A stretch of 64,000 nucleotides of DNA from Mycobacterium paraseoulense. Lineage in GTDB: Bacteria > Actinomycetota > Actinomycetes > Mycobacteriales > Mycobacteriaceae. The translations under genes were made by a program, and so were the position numbers. Positions 28,011 through 35,863 of this stretch are shown here, one piece after another; within the stretch, counting starts at the first letter, position 1; each line of letters begins with the position of its first letter. The notes below the pieces were generated by a model, which had not been told where the DNA came from, searched no databases, and was given only the letters and a program-made list of their open reading frames with translations. The DNA lies in contig NZ_AP022619.1 in assembly GCF_010731655.1 (NCBI RefSeq), positions 1 through 64,000 of the forward strand. The letters are read 5' to 3'.

Positions 28011-29356
28011 GAGAGGTAGTCCGCCCACAGGTTCAGCAGCGCGCGCTGGTTGTGCTCGTTGTAACCGACCTGTGCGCGGCCCGGCCCGTGGAACGCCTCG
28101 GCGGTCAGCGGCTCGATCACCGGGCTGCCGTCGGAGCGCAGGCCCATCCGGCTGTTCAGCAGCAGCCGCCGGGCCATGGCACCTCCGGCGGTGGTGGTCA
28201 GCGACACCCAGTTCTCCACGTCGTCTTGCTCGAACATGCCGGTCGAACCGAAGCACATCAGATACGCCTTGTACGAATCCTGTTTGTACTGCAGGGGAGC
28301 GGCGGCGTCCACCGCGAACCACGAGCACACCTCGGTTTCGTTCTCGCTGATCGGCTGCCACAGCCGGATCGAGATGAACGGCAACGTCTCGTCGTCGCGG
28401 CCGTCACGCACCTTGGGCCAGTTGTGCACGAAGCTCAGGTTCGGAAAGCAGGTGGCGGCCGAAATCATGAAACCGTCCTCGCCGACCATGCGCTGCTGTC
28501 GCGGCGTCCACACGTCTTTGATCCGGCCGATCATCTCGTCGGGATAGCCGACGTAGCGCATCCGCTCGTCGAAACCGCCGGGCGGAAGTTTGTAGGTGGT
28601 ACCGCCGCCCCGGTCTGCCCAATAGGTGGCGCCGTCCTTGCGCTTCTGGGCTTTCGGCTCGCGAAACAGCCCGATGTCGACGATCGAGGCGTGGGTGTGG
28701 GGGGTGTGGTACATGTCGCCGGCGAAGTTTTCGGCGCCGATCTTCCAGTTGGCCTTGATCCGCCAGCGCTGCGGCCCCCGCACCTCCAGGCCGCGGGCGC
28801 TCTGCTTGGTGTAGAAGTCCAGATAGAACCTGAAGTCGCCGAGGAAGTCTTCCAGCGGTTCGGCGTCGGCGTCCATGCTGATGAACAGCAGCCCGTTGTA
28901 GCTCGCGAACTTCGGTGCGGGCAGCAGGTTCTGGGCGTCCTTGGCGAACCCGTCGTCGCCGCCGTAGGCCTCCCGGTGGAACGGCAAGCCGGTGAGCCGG
29001 CCGTCGTTGCGGTAGGTCCAGCCGTGGTACGGGCAGCGGAAGTTGGAGGCGTTTCCCATCTCCGCGCGGCACACCTGCATGCCGCGGTGCAGGCACATGT
29101 TGAACATCGCCCGGATCTCGCCGCCCGCATTGCTGATGATGAAGGAGTCGTCGAGGACGCGGCGCACCACGTAGTCACCGTCCTGGGGAATCTCGGACCG
29201 GTGTCCCACGAACGTCCATGCCCGGCCGAACAGCCGCTCCTTCTCCAGCGCGAACAGCTCGCGGTCGTTGTAGATGTGGGCGGGGATCATGCCCTCGCGG
29301 ATGTTGGCGACGGCCCGGTCGAGACGGCCGTCGCAGGCGTCGAGATGGACTGTCAC
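28007..29356 (-). CDS. Aromatic-ring-hydroxylating dioxygenase, Rieske alpha subunit
   Basis: A 449-residue catalytic subunit. The Rieske [2Fe-2S] ligands are Cys88, His90, Cys108 and His111. The mononuclear iron site is in ENFAGDMYHTPHTH (His217, His222, with the bridging Asp214). It should add O2 across an aromatic ring to give a cis-dihydrodiol. The GTG at 29356 gives the expected N terminus; an upstream extension is possible. The operon continues with beta subunit, 80-residue protein, dehydrogenase and aldolase, but contains no reductase or ferredoxin, so electrons must come from elsewhere. The ring substrate cannot be assigned from sequence alone. Confidence 0.93.
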   Translation of the reverse strand: MTVHLDACDGRLDRAVANIREGMIPAHIYNDRELFALEKERLFGRAWTFVGHRSEIPQDGDYVVRRVLDDSFIISNAGGEIRAMFNMCLHRGMQVCRAEMGNASNFRCPYHGWTYRNDGRLTGLPFHREAYGGDDGFAKDAQNLLPAPKFASYNGLLFISMDADAEPLEDFLGDFRFYLDFYTKQSARGLEVRGPQRWRIKANWKIGAENFAGDMYHTPHTHASIVDIGLFREPKAQKRKDGATYWADRGGGTTYKLPPGGFDERMRYVGYPDEMIGRIKDVWTPRQQRMVGEDGFMISAATCFPNLSFVHNWPKVRDGRDDETLPFISIRLWQPISENETEVCSWFAVDAAAPLQYKQDSYKAYLMCFGSTGMFEQDDVENWVSLTTTAGGAMARRLLLNSRMGLRSDGSPVIEPLTAEAFHGPGRAQVGYNEHNQRALLNLWADYLS

Positions 29357-29491
29357 GGTGCCCCCGTCCCACGGTCGACTGTCTGTTGTGCAGAGATATC
29401 TTCCGCTAAGAAGAATCCCGCATTCACCCTGCACCGGTCAATCGGCCGTGTGCGGGCGCCTCACCGGGCCCGACCCGCGGCCAGCTTTTCA

Positions 29492-29545
29492 CCAGAAGGC
29501 TTTGTGGTAATTCACAGGTTGCTAGCAATCATGTGGCCAGAAGGC
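29492..29545. promoter_or_regulatory. Direct repeats and palindrome between dioxygenase and Rieske-membrane genes
   Basis: The 312-base divergent gap 29357-29668 holds CCAGAAGGC at 29492-29500 and again at 29537-29545 (45-base spacing), with the perfect palindrome TTGCTAGCAA at 29519-29528 between them. Equal spacing of four to five helical turns suggests binding by an activator or repressor controlling either operon. No consensus is matched. Confidence 0.35.
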
Positions 29546-29668
29546 CGGGATACGGTGGTCACGTCAGCCCCGCTGCGCATGTGAGCGCGCGGTAACCACG
29601 GGATAAAACGTTTGATTCTGCGTGCGTTCTTCGCCGATTGGCGACGCATCTGAGGAAGGACTGGTGCC

Positions 29669-30640
29669 ATGGCCGCTGGGTCATCGGATGGTCGATTGCA
29701 AAAGCTCGGATCGCGAGTGGTGTCCGCCATCGGGCGTCAAGAGTGGCTAGACCGGCCGAGCTATCGGTTCGAACACCTGTTGAGCTTCGCGTTCAACGGC
29801 CTGGGCGGCGCCCGCAACACCGTCACCAACGCTCTGCACGGTGTGTGGCTCGGCCACCCGGTTCACCCGCCGCTGGCGTCGCTGACGAGCGGCGCGCTGG
29901 GCACCACCGTCGCGCTCGACGTACTCAGCCTGCTGCCGGGCCAGCCCGCCACCGAGGTGCGCGACGCGTCGAAGTTCGCGTCCCGCGCGCTCGGCCTGGG
30001 GATCCTGGCCAGCATCGGCTCGGCCGTCACCGGCGTCACCGATTGGCAGCACACCCATGAGGCCGACCGCCGGGTCGGCGCCGTGCACGGCCTGGTGAAC
30101 CTGGCCGCCACCGCGCTCTACGCGCAGTCGTGGTGGGATCGCCGCCGGGGCCGCCACGGCCGCGGCATCGCCCTCACCGCACTGGGTTACGGCATCACCG
30201 CCGCGGGCAGCTACCTCGGCGGGGCGCTGGTGTTCGAGTCCGGCATCGGCATCGACCAGTCGGGCGCGCGGCTGCGCACCACGGAATGGACGCCCGTGCT
30301 GCCCGCGAGTTCGCTGAACGGCAAGCCGGTGCGCGTCGAGGTCGACGGTGTGGGCCTGGTGGTCTGCCAGACCAGGCCAGGAGAGGTCGCGGCGTTCGGG
30401 GAGTTGTGCCCGCACCTGGCGGCTCCCATGGCCGACGGCTGGGTCGACCGGGGCCGGCTCGTATGTCCTTGGCACGGTTCATGGTTCGCGGCCGAGTCGG
30501 GTGACGTGCTGCGTGGCCCGGCGGCGGCCCCGCTGCCGTGCTATCAGGCGAGGTTGGTCAACGGAATGGTAGAGGTTCGATCAGAACCCGAGCCCGCGCT
30601 CGGCGCAGCGGCGGGGATCGGAGAAGGGGAAGGCAAGTGA
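29669..30640 (+). CDS. DUF2231 membrane protein with C-terminal Rieske domain
   Basis: A 323-residue fusion. Residues 1-200 contain four hydrophobic helices of the DUF2231 type, with HPVHPPLASL and TDWQHTHEADRRVG loops rich in His. Residues 205-310 are a Rieske ferredoxin domain with ligands Cys247, His249, Cys266 and His269. It is probably a membrane electron carrier. The hemerythrin gene overlaps its stop (GTGA), and pca genes follow, so it could feed electrons to an oxygenase or guard against oxygen stress. The role is inferred; the domains are clear. Confidence 0.85.
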   Translation: MAAGSSDGRLQKLGSRVVSAIGRQEWLDRPSYRFEHLLSFAFNGLGGARNTVTNALHGVWLGHPVHPPLASLTSGALGTTVALDVLSLLPGQPATEVRDASKFASRALGLGILASIGSAVTGVTDWQHTHEADRRVGAVHGLVNLAATALYAQSWWDRRRGRHGRGIALTALGYGITAAGSYLGGALVFESGIGIDQSGARLRTTEWTPVLPASSLNGKPVRVEVDGVGLVVCQTRPGEVAAFGELCPHLAAPMADGWVDRGRLVCPWHGSWFAAESGDVLRGPAAAPLPCYQARLVNGMVEVRSEPEPALGAAAGIGEGEGK

Positions 30641-31122
30641 ACGCCTACGACGTGCTGAAAGAACACCACATCGTGATCAAGGGGCTGGGCCGCAAGGTCA
30701 GCGAGGCGCCGGTGAACAGCGAGGAGCGGCATGCCCTTTTCGACGAGATGTTGATCGAACTCGACATCCACTTCCGCATCGAGGACGACCTGTACTACCC
30801 GGCCCTCAAGGACGCCACCAAGCTGATCGCGGTGGCCCACGCCGAGCACCGTCAGGTGGTCGATCAGCTTTCGGTGCTGCTGAAGACCCCGCAGAGCGCG
30901 CCCGGGTACGAAGACGAATGGAACTCGTTCAAGACGGTGCTGGAGGCCCACGCCGACGAGGAGGAACGAGACCTGATCCCCGCTCCTCCCGAGGTGAAGA
31001 TCACCGACGCCGAACTCGAGGAGCTCGGCGACAAGATGGCCGCGAAGATGGAGCAGTACCGCGGGTCGGCCCTGTACAAGATGCGCACCAAGGGGCGGGC
31101 GGCGCTGGTGGGCTCCCTGTAA
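30637..31122 (+). CDS. Hemerythrin-like (HHE) protein
   Basis: A 161-residue four-helix HHE cation-binding protein. Iron ligands are spread over KEHHIVIKGL, LDIHFRIEDDLYYPAL, VAHAEHRQVVDQL and LEAHADEEERDLIP. Such proteins bind O2 or NO or store iron. The GTG at 30637 overlaps the Rieske-membrane gene, implying coupled synthesis of the two. In mycobacteria, HHE proteins have been linked to peroxide and nitric oxide responses. Confidence 0.88.
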   Translation: MNAYDVLKEHHIVIKGLGRKVSEAPVNSEERHALFDEMLIELDIHFRIEDDLYYPALKDATKLIAVAHAEHRQVVDQLSVLLKTPQSAPGYEDEWNSFKTVLEAHADEEERDLIPAPPEVKITDAELEELGDKMAAKMEQYRGSALYKMRTKGRAALVGSL

Positions 31123-31173
31123 CCCCGCCGACTTGCCGGGTTGGCCCGGCCGGCGAGAGTAGCGTCACGGCTC

Positions 31174-31929
31174 ATGAGCCCCGACCGTGTCGCGTCTCAG
31201 AGTGACATCACGGCCGAGATCGCCGCCATCGCAGCCCGATACCGGGGCCGGGGAGCCCAGCCCCGGCTGGACTACCCGCCCTACCGCGCCACCATCCTGC
31301 GCCATCCCGAACACGCGCTGGTGCCGGTTGATCCCGAGGAGGTCGAACGCTGGGCGCCGTGCTTCGGCCACCAGGACGTCGACCCGCTCGACGCCGACCT
31401 GACGGCCGGCCATCCGGGCCAACCGCTGGGGGAACGCGTCATCGTCGCCGGCCGGGTGGTCGACGGATCGGGCAGGCCCGTGGCCGGCCAGCTCCTCGAG
31501 GTCTGGCAAGCCAACGCCGGCGGCCGCTACCGCCACCACCGCGACCAGCACCCCGCTCCGCTCGACCCCAACTTCACCGGCGCCGGCCGGTGTCTGACCG
31601 GGCCGGACGGCTCGTACCGGTTCGTGACCATCAAGCCCGGCCCGTACCCGTGGCGCAATCACCACAACGCGTGGCGCCCCGCGCACATCCACTTCTCCGT
31701 CTTCGGGACGGCTTTCCCGCAGCGCCTGGTGACTCAGATGTACTTCCCGGGCGACCCGTTGTTCGATTTGGACCCGATCTTTCAGTCGGTCCTGGACCCC
31801 GCCGCGCGCCGACGGTTGATCGCCCGCTACGACCACGACCTCACCGAGCCGGAGTATGCGACCGGGTACCGGTGGGACATCGTGCTGTCCGGCGACGCCC
31901 GAACTCCGCTCGAGGACGACGATGAGTGA
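31174..31929 (+). CDS. pcaH: Protocatechuate 3,4-dioxygenase, beta subunit
   Basis: A 251-residue intradiol dioxygenase subunit carrying the non-heme iron. The ligands Tyr119, Tyr158, His171 and His173 have spacings 39, 13 and 2, identical to those recalled for the Pseudomonas enzyme. It opens protocatechuate to 3-carboxy-cis,cis-muconate. ATG at 31174 is used because it starts MSPDRVASQS; an earlier ATG at 31141 lacks support. The next gene starts eight bases before its stop, forming the pcaHGB operon. Confidence 0.93.
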   Translation: MSPDRVASQSDITAEIAAIAARYRGRGAQPRLDYPPYRATILRHPEHALVPVDPEEVERWAPCFGHQDVDPLDADLTAGHPGQPLGERVIVAGRVVDGSGRPVAGQLLEVWQANAGGRYRHHRDQHPAPLDPNFTGAGRCLTGPDGSYRFVTIKPGPYPWRNHHNAWRPAHIHFSVFGTAFPQRLVTQMYFPGDPLFDLDPIFQSVLDPAARRRLIARYDHDLTEPEYATGYRWDIVLSGDARTPLEDDDE

Positions 31930-32545
31930 TTGTCTCTGCACCCCGGGGCAAACGGTCGGGCCATTTCTCGACCTCGGGTTGCCGTATCCCGGGGCGAGCG
32001 CGCTGGTCGGCGATGACGATCCGCGTGCCCTGCGCCTGCACGGCACGGTCTACGACGGCGCCGGCGAAGGCGTACCCGACGGCCTGGTCGAGCTGTGGCA
32101 ACCCGACGGCGCCGGCCGCGTCCCGCGACGGGCCGGTTCGCTGCGCCGCGACCGGATGTCGATCGCAAGCGCCGCGCCGGCGCCGGGCGCGGCGGGTCGA
32201 CACCATCGCGATGATGCCGCGTTCACGGGGTGGGGGCGGTGTGCGACCGACGCCGCGGGTCATTACGGCTTCACCACCGTGGCGCCCGCTGCGGCGAGCG
32301 CCGGGCGGCCGCCGTTCTTCGCCCTCACCGTGTTCGCGCGGGGCCTGCTGGACCGGCTGTTCACCCGCGCCTACCTGCCCGGCGGCGACCCGGGCGCCGA
32401 CCCGCTGCTGGCGAGCCTCGACGCCGAGCGCCGTGCCACCCTGCTGTGCGTCACCCAAAGCGATCGCCGGGATTATCGTTTCGACATCCACCTGCAGGGT
32501 CCACGCGAGACCGTGTTCCTGGCGTACCGGGGCGGTGGGCGATGA
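31922..32545 (+). CDS. pcaG: Protocatechuate 3,4-dioxygenase, alpha subunit
   Basis: A 207-residue intradiol fold without the full Tyr/His iron set, as expected for the alpha chain: TPGQTVGPFLDLGLPYPG, LHGTVYDGAGEGVPDGLVELWQ and PFFALTVFARGLLDRLFTRAYLPG. It pairs with PcaH to form the active site. It overlaps pcaH by eight bases and pcaB by four (ATGA). Confidence 0.92.
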   Translation: MSDCLCTPGQTVGPFLDLGLPYPGASALVGDDDPRALRLHGTVYDGAGEGVPDGLVELWQPDGAGRVPRRAGSLRRDRMSIASAAPAPGAAGRHHRDDAAFTGWGRCATDAAGHYGFTTVAPAAASAGRPPFFALTVFARGLLDRLFTRAYLPGGDPGADPLLASLDAERRATLLCVTQSDRRDYRFDIHLQGPRETVFLAYRGGGR

Positions 32546-33771
32546 CCAACCTGTTGTGGCCCGGAGACCATCGGGCCCGAGACCACATGACGGATGGGGC
32601 CCTGCTGGAATCGATGGTCGCGGTGGAGTCCGCCTGGCTGGACGCCCTCGTCGCCGCGGGTCTGGCCCCGCCCGAGTGCGCCGGAGCGGACCTGCCGATG
32701 CTGTTGACCGCCAACGATTGTGAAGCCCTGGCGGTTGCCGCCGAGGACGGCGGCAACCCGGTCATCGGCCTCGTCGGCCTGCTGCGGCAGCGGGCCGCGC
32801 CGCCCGTCGCGCCGTGGATCCATCGCGGTCTCACCAGCCAGGACGTCCTGGACACCGGCCTGATGCTCGGCGTGCGGGAGGTCGTGGGGGAGCTGACCGC
32901 ACAGCTTCGGGGGCAGGCATCGACGCTGACCGAGCTCGCCGCCCTGCACCGGGGGACGCCCATGGTGGCGCGCACCCTCACCCAGCACGCGGCGCCCACC
33001 ACGTTCGGGGCGAAGGTAGCCGGCTGGCTGAACGGCGTCGTCGATGCCTTCGAGGGGTTGGCCGCGGTGGTCTGCCCCATCCAGATCGGGGGGGCCGCCG
33101 GGACATTGGCCGCCGGCACGGAGTTGGCGGCGCTGCTCACCGGCCGCCCCGACCCCGCCGCGGTTGCCATCGGTCTCACGCAAAGCGCCGCAACGGCTTT
33201 GGGCTTGGTGCCCCGATCGCCCTGGCACACGGCGCGGATGCCGGTCACCGCGGCCGCCGACGCGTTCGTCGGCTGCACCGACTCGTGGGGCCGGATCGCC
33301 TCCGACATCGTCACCCTGGCCCGCCCGGAGATCGGTGAACTGAGCGAACCGGGCGGTGAGAATCGCGGGAGTTCGTCGTCGATGCCACACAAACGAAACC
33401 CGGTGTTGTCCATCCTCATTCGCCGGGCCGCCCTGTCCGCGCCGCAGCTGGCGGCGACCCTGCACACGGCCGCGGCGCTGGCCAACGACGAGCGGCCCGA
33501 CGGGTCCTGGCACGCCGAATGGGACACGTTGCGCACGCTGGCCCGGCGCGCGGTCGTCGCCGGATCCCAATGCGGCGAGCTGCTCGCGGGCCTGGCAGTG
33601 CACGCCGAGCAAATGTCGGTCAACCTCGACGCGGCCGACGTTCTGGGCGAACAAGATGCCATCGCCGAGCTGGCGGGGAAGCCACCGTCGCCGACCTACC
33701 TCGGCGCGGTCGACCGACTGATCGACGAGAGCGTGGACCGGGCCCGGCGGGCGCTCGCTCAGCGCCGATAA
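32542..33771 (+). CDS. pcaB: 3-Carboxy-cis,cis-muconate cycloisomerase
   Basis: A 409-residue fumarase/aspartase-superfamily enzyme. It has HRGLTSQDVLDTGLML near residue 93 and the signature SSSMPHKRNPV near 277 with the catalytic Ser loop. It converts the PcaHG product to the lactone of the beta-ketoadipate pathway. The later steps (pcaC, pcaD and the thiolase/transferase) are not in this operon or elsewhere in the window. The 3' end overlaps the convergent TetR gene by 13 bases. Confidence 0.93.
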   Translation: MTNLLWPGDHRARDHMTDGALLESMVAVESAWLDALVAAGLAPPECAGADLPMLLTANDCEALAVAAEDGGNPVIGLVGLLRQRAAPPVAPWIHRGLTSQDVLDTGLMLGVREVVGELTAQLRGQASTLTELAALHRGTPMVARTLTQHAAPTTFGAKVAGWLNGVVDAFEGLAAVVCPIQIGGAAGTLAAGTELAALLTGRPDPAAVAIGLTQSAATALGLVPRSPWHTARMPVTAAADAFVGCTDSWGRIASDIVTLARPEIGELSEPGGENRGSSSSMPHKRNPVLSILIRRAALSAPQLAATLHTAAALANDERPDGSWHAEWDTLRTLARRAVVAGSQCGELLAGLAVHAEQMSVNLDAADVLGEQDAIAELAGKPPSPTYLGAVDRLIDESVDRARRALAQRR

Positions 33772-34406
33772 ATGCTGGCCAGCCAGATGTGCAGCAACGT
33801 GTCGATCGCCCGGTCCTCCGGCATCGCCTCGTCCTCGGCGGTGAACGTCGCGGCCATCACCCGCTCGCTGAGCATGTTGAGCGCGACCGACAGCTGCTCC
33901 GCCGGGATGGTGTCGGGGGCGGCGCCGCGGCCGCGTTCGGCCTTGATGGCCGCCGTGGTCAGCGAGATCCACCGCCGCATGAGCGTGGACCACAACTGCC
34001 GCACCTCGGGGTTGGTCGCCTTCGCCGAGGCGCCGGCCACGGCGACCGCCGGGTGAGAGCCCGACACCTCGAAGAACGCCTCGATGCGCGCCCGCCACAG
34101 CTCCGCCGGGTCGCCGGACGAGATGCCCCCGAGTGACCTGAGCGCCGCATGGGCCTTGCCGTTCATCTGGTCGAGCAGCGACAGCAACACCGCATTCTTG
34201 GATCGGAAATAGAAGTAGAAGGTGGGACGAGAAATCCCGGCGCCCTTTGCTAGGTCGTCCACGGAAAAGTCGGCCAGCGGCCGCTCCTGCAACAGTCGCT
34301 CGGCGGTGGCCAGAATCGCCTGTTCGCGGTCGTCGCCCGAATGAGGCGACGACCGACGGCCCCGCGAGGCATGCGGGTACTTGGTCTGTGTCGGAAGGTC
34401 GGACAC
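33759..34406 (-). CDS. EthR-like TetR-family regulator
   Basis: A 215-residue TetR protein. Its helix-turn-helix and flanks (GDDREQAILATAERLL, then ADFSVDDLAKGAGISRPTFY) are very close to M. tuberculosis EthR as I recall it. The C-terminal part (RGAAPDTIPAEQLSVALNM, HIWLASIYR) also follows EthR. EthR represses the monooxygenase EthA, but no EthA gene is next to this one, so it is probably a paralogue controlling the convergent pca genes or itself. GTG at 34406 is chosen from the EthR-like N terminus; an upstream extension is open. Confidence 0.85.
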   Translation of the reverse strand: MSDLPTQTKYPHASRGRRSSPHSGDDREQAILATAERLLQERPLADFSVDDLAKGAGISRPTFYFYFRSKNAVLLSLLDQMNGKAHAALRSLGGISSGDPAELWRARIEAFFEVSGSHPAVAVAGASAKATNPEVRQLWSTLMRRWISLTTAAIKAERGRGAAPDTIPAEQLSVALNMLSERVMAATFTAEDEAMPEDRAIDTLLHIWLASIYRR

Positions 34407-34572
34407 GCCCGCTACTGTTGGGCACGCCGATATACGCGACCGAAACGGTTGATTAAGCCCAGCAATAATGTCGATTAAGTCGGCGCATTCTTCGTCGGGC
34501 ATCCGCACGTTTGCTGCCCTCCCCGCAACGGTTCGCCCGGCCCCGCGGTGCGGCCGACGAACGACCTCGCGA

Positions 34573-34591
34573 TTCGGGACTTCCGCCCCTA
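34573..34591. promoter_or_regulatory. DosR-box-like element upstream of the DUF1876/rafH pair
   Basis: TTCGGGACTTCCGCCCCTA fits the dormancy-regulator palindrome (recalled consensus TTSGGGACTWWAGTCCCSAA) in its left half and most of the right. It lies about 73 bases before the DUF1876 start, a normal distance. The downstream genes are homologues of known DosR-regulon members, which strengthens the call. Confidence 0.5.
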
Positions 34592-34663
34592 CTCCGGCCC
34601 ATGTGCGAAATGGTCGCATCAATAGCGCCGGCGAAACGACCGGCAATACGAGGGGATCGGGCG

Positions 34664-34945
34664 ATGACGAAGAGCGACGACGGCACCAAACAATGCCAGG
34701 TCGACGTGCTGGTCGAAGAGCGCGACGAGAAGACCCGGGCGAAGGCGCGGCTGTCCTGGGCGGGCAAGACCCTCGTGGGCGTTGGCCTGGCGCGACTCGA
34801 CCCGGCCGACCCGCCCGTCGCCACCATCGGCGACGAGCTGGCGATCGCCCGTGCGCTGTCGGATCTGGCCAACCAGCTGCTGGCTGCGACCTCCATCGAT
34901 ATCCAAGCCAGTACGCACGAACCCGTTACGGGTCTGCATCACTGA
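34664..34945 (+). CDS. DUF1876 (dsRBD-like) small protein, Rv1738/Rv2632c type
   Basis: A 93-residue DUF1876 protein: CQVDVLVEERDEKTRAKARLSW, LVGVGLARLDPADPPVATIGDELA, ending SIDIQASTHEPVTGLHH. In M. tuberculosis the homologue Rv1738 is strongly induced by hypoxia and structurally resembles ribosome hibernation factors. Here it is followed 22 bases later by a RafH-type hibernation factor, a suggestive pairing. The ATG at 34664 is supported by AGGGGAT a few bases upstream. Confidence 0.85.
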   Translation: MTKSDDGTKQCQVDVLVEERDEKTRAKARLSWAGKTLVGVGLARLDPADPPVATIGDELAIARALSDLANQLLAATSIDIQASTHEPVTGLHH

Positions 34946-34967
34946 GCGACGGCGACGAAATACGAAA

Positions 34968-35777
34968 GTGACCATGAGACGACGCCCCGATCTACCGGCC
35001 GCCCTCGATGTCCAGATGACGACGCACGGTCAGTTGCCCGGCGCCGAGGATTACGCACGGACGAAGATCGGTGAGCTCGGACACCTCACCCACGAGCCGG
35101 TGCTGCATGCCCACGTCAGGTTGAGCGAGCACGGCGACCCGGCGGTGGCTCGCCGGGTGGTCGCTCAGGCGACCCTCGACGTCAACGGCCGGCCGGTGCG
35201 TGCGCAGGTCGAAGGCGTCACGGCGCGGGAAGCGATCGACCGACTCGAGGCGCGACTGCGTCGCCAACTGGAGCGCGCCGCCGAACACTGGGAAGCCAAG
35301 CGAGGCGGCATACCCCGCCGCGGTCCGCATGAATGGCGGCACGAGACCGAGCCGACGCACCGGCCGAAGTACTTCCCGCGGCCGGAAAGCGAACGCCGAA
35401 TCATGCGGCACAAGTCGTACAGCCTGCCGACCTGCACGGTGCAGCAGGCCGCGGAGGAGATGGAACAGCTCGACTACGACTTCCACCTCTTCACCGAGCA
35501 GGGCACGCGGCAGGACAGCGTGCTCTACCGCGAAGGGCCGACCGAATACCGCCTGGCACAAGTCAATCCGGCCGGCGCGGACGAGTTGGCGCCGTTCGAG
35601 TTGCCGCTGACCATCAGCGCGCAGCCGGCCCCGCGGCTGGACGTCGAGCAGGCCATCGAGCGGATCGGCTTGCTCGGGCTGCCATTCCTGTTCTTCGTTG
35701 ACACCGCCCGTGACCGTGGCAGCGTGCTCTATCACCGCTACGACGGACACTACGGTCTGATCGCACCGGCGGGCTGA
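34968..35777 (+). CDS. rafH: RafH/Rv0079-type ribosome hibernation factor
   Basis: A 269-residue two-domain protein. The N-terminal part (to about 110) is an HPF/RaiA-like alpha-beta domain with AREAIDRLEARLRRQLERAAEHW. The C-terminal half has two related repeats: MEQLDYDFHLFTEQGTRQDSV and the later LGLPFLFFVDTARDRGSVLYHRYDG. Both match Rv0079 (dormancy-associated translation inhibitor) and mycobacterial RafH, which stabilises ribosomes in hypoxia. GTG at 34968 or ATG at 34974 may be the start. A strong hairpin follows the gene. Confidence 0.88.
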   Translation: MTMRRRPDLPAALDVQMTTHGQLPGAEDYARTKIGELGHLTHEPVLHAHVRLSEHGDPAVARRVVAQATLDVNGRPVRAQVEGVTAREAIDRLEARLRRQLERAAEHWEAKRGGIPRRGPHEWRHETEPTHRPKYFPRPESERRIMRHKSYSLPTCTVQQAAEEMEQLDYDFHLFTEQGTRQDSVLYREGPTEYRLAQVNPAGADELAPFELPLTISAQPAPRLDVEQAIERIGLLGLPFLFFVDTARDRGSVLYHRYDGHYGLIAPAG

Positions 35778-35800
35778 ACACCGATAGGCCAACTGAATCC

Positions 35801-35837
35801 GCGGCGGTCCCGGCATCCCCCCGTCCGGGACCGCCGC
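35801..35837. terminator. Bidirectional hairpin terminator
   Basis: GCGGCGGTCCCGG at 35801-35813 pairs perfectly with CCGGGACCGCCGC at 35825-35837 around an 11-base loop. It sits between the convergent rafH and phosphoribosyltransferase-hydrolase genes. The 13-bp GC stem without a T-run is typical of mycobacterial intrinsic terminators. Confidence 0.7.
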
Positions 35838-35863
35838 CCCAATCGTGGGGCTTGTGAACGGAT

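Noticed and set aside
33759..34406. Calling the TetR gene ethR.
   Set aside because: The DNA-binding and C-terminal regions are very EthR-like, but no ethA is adjacent and the position beside pca genes is different, so a paralogue is as likely.
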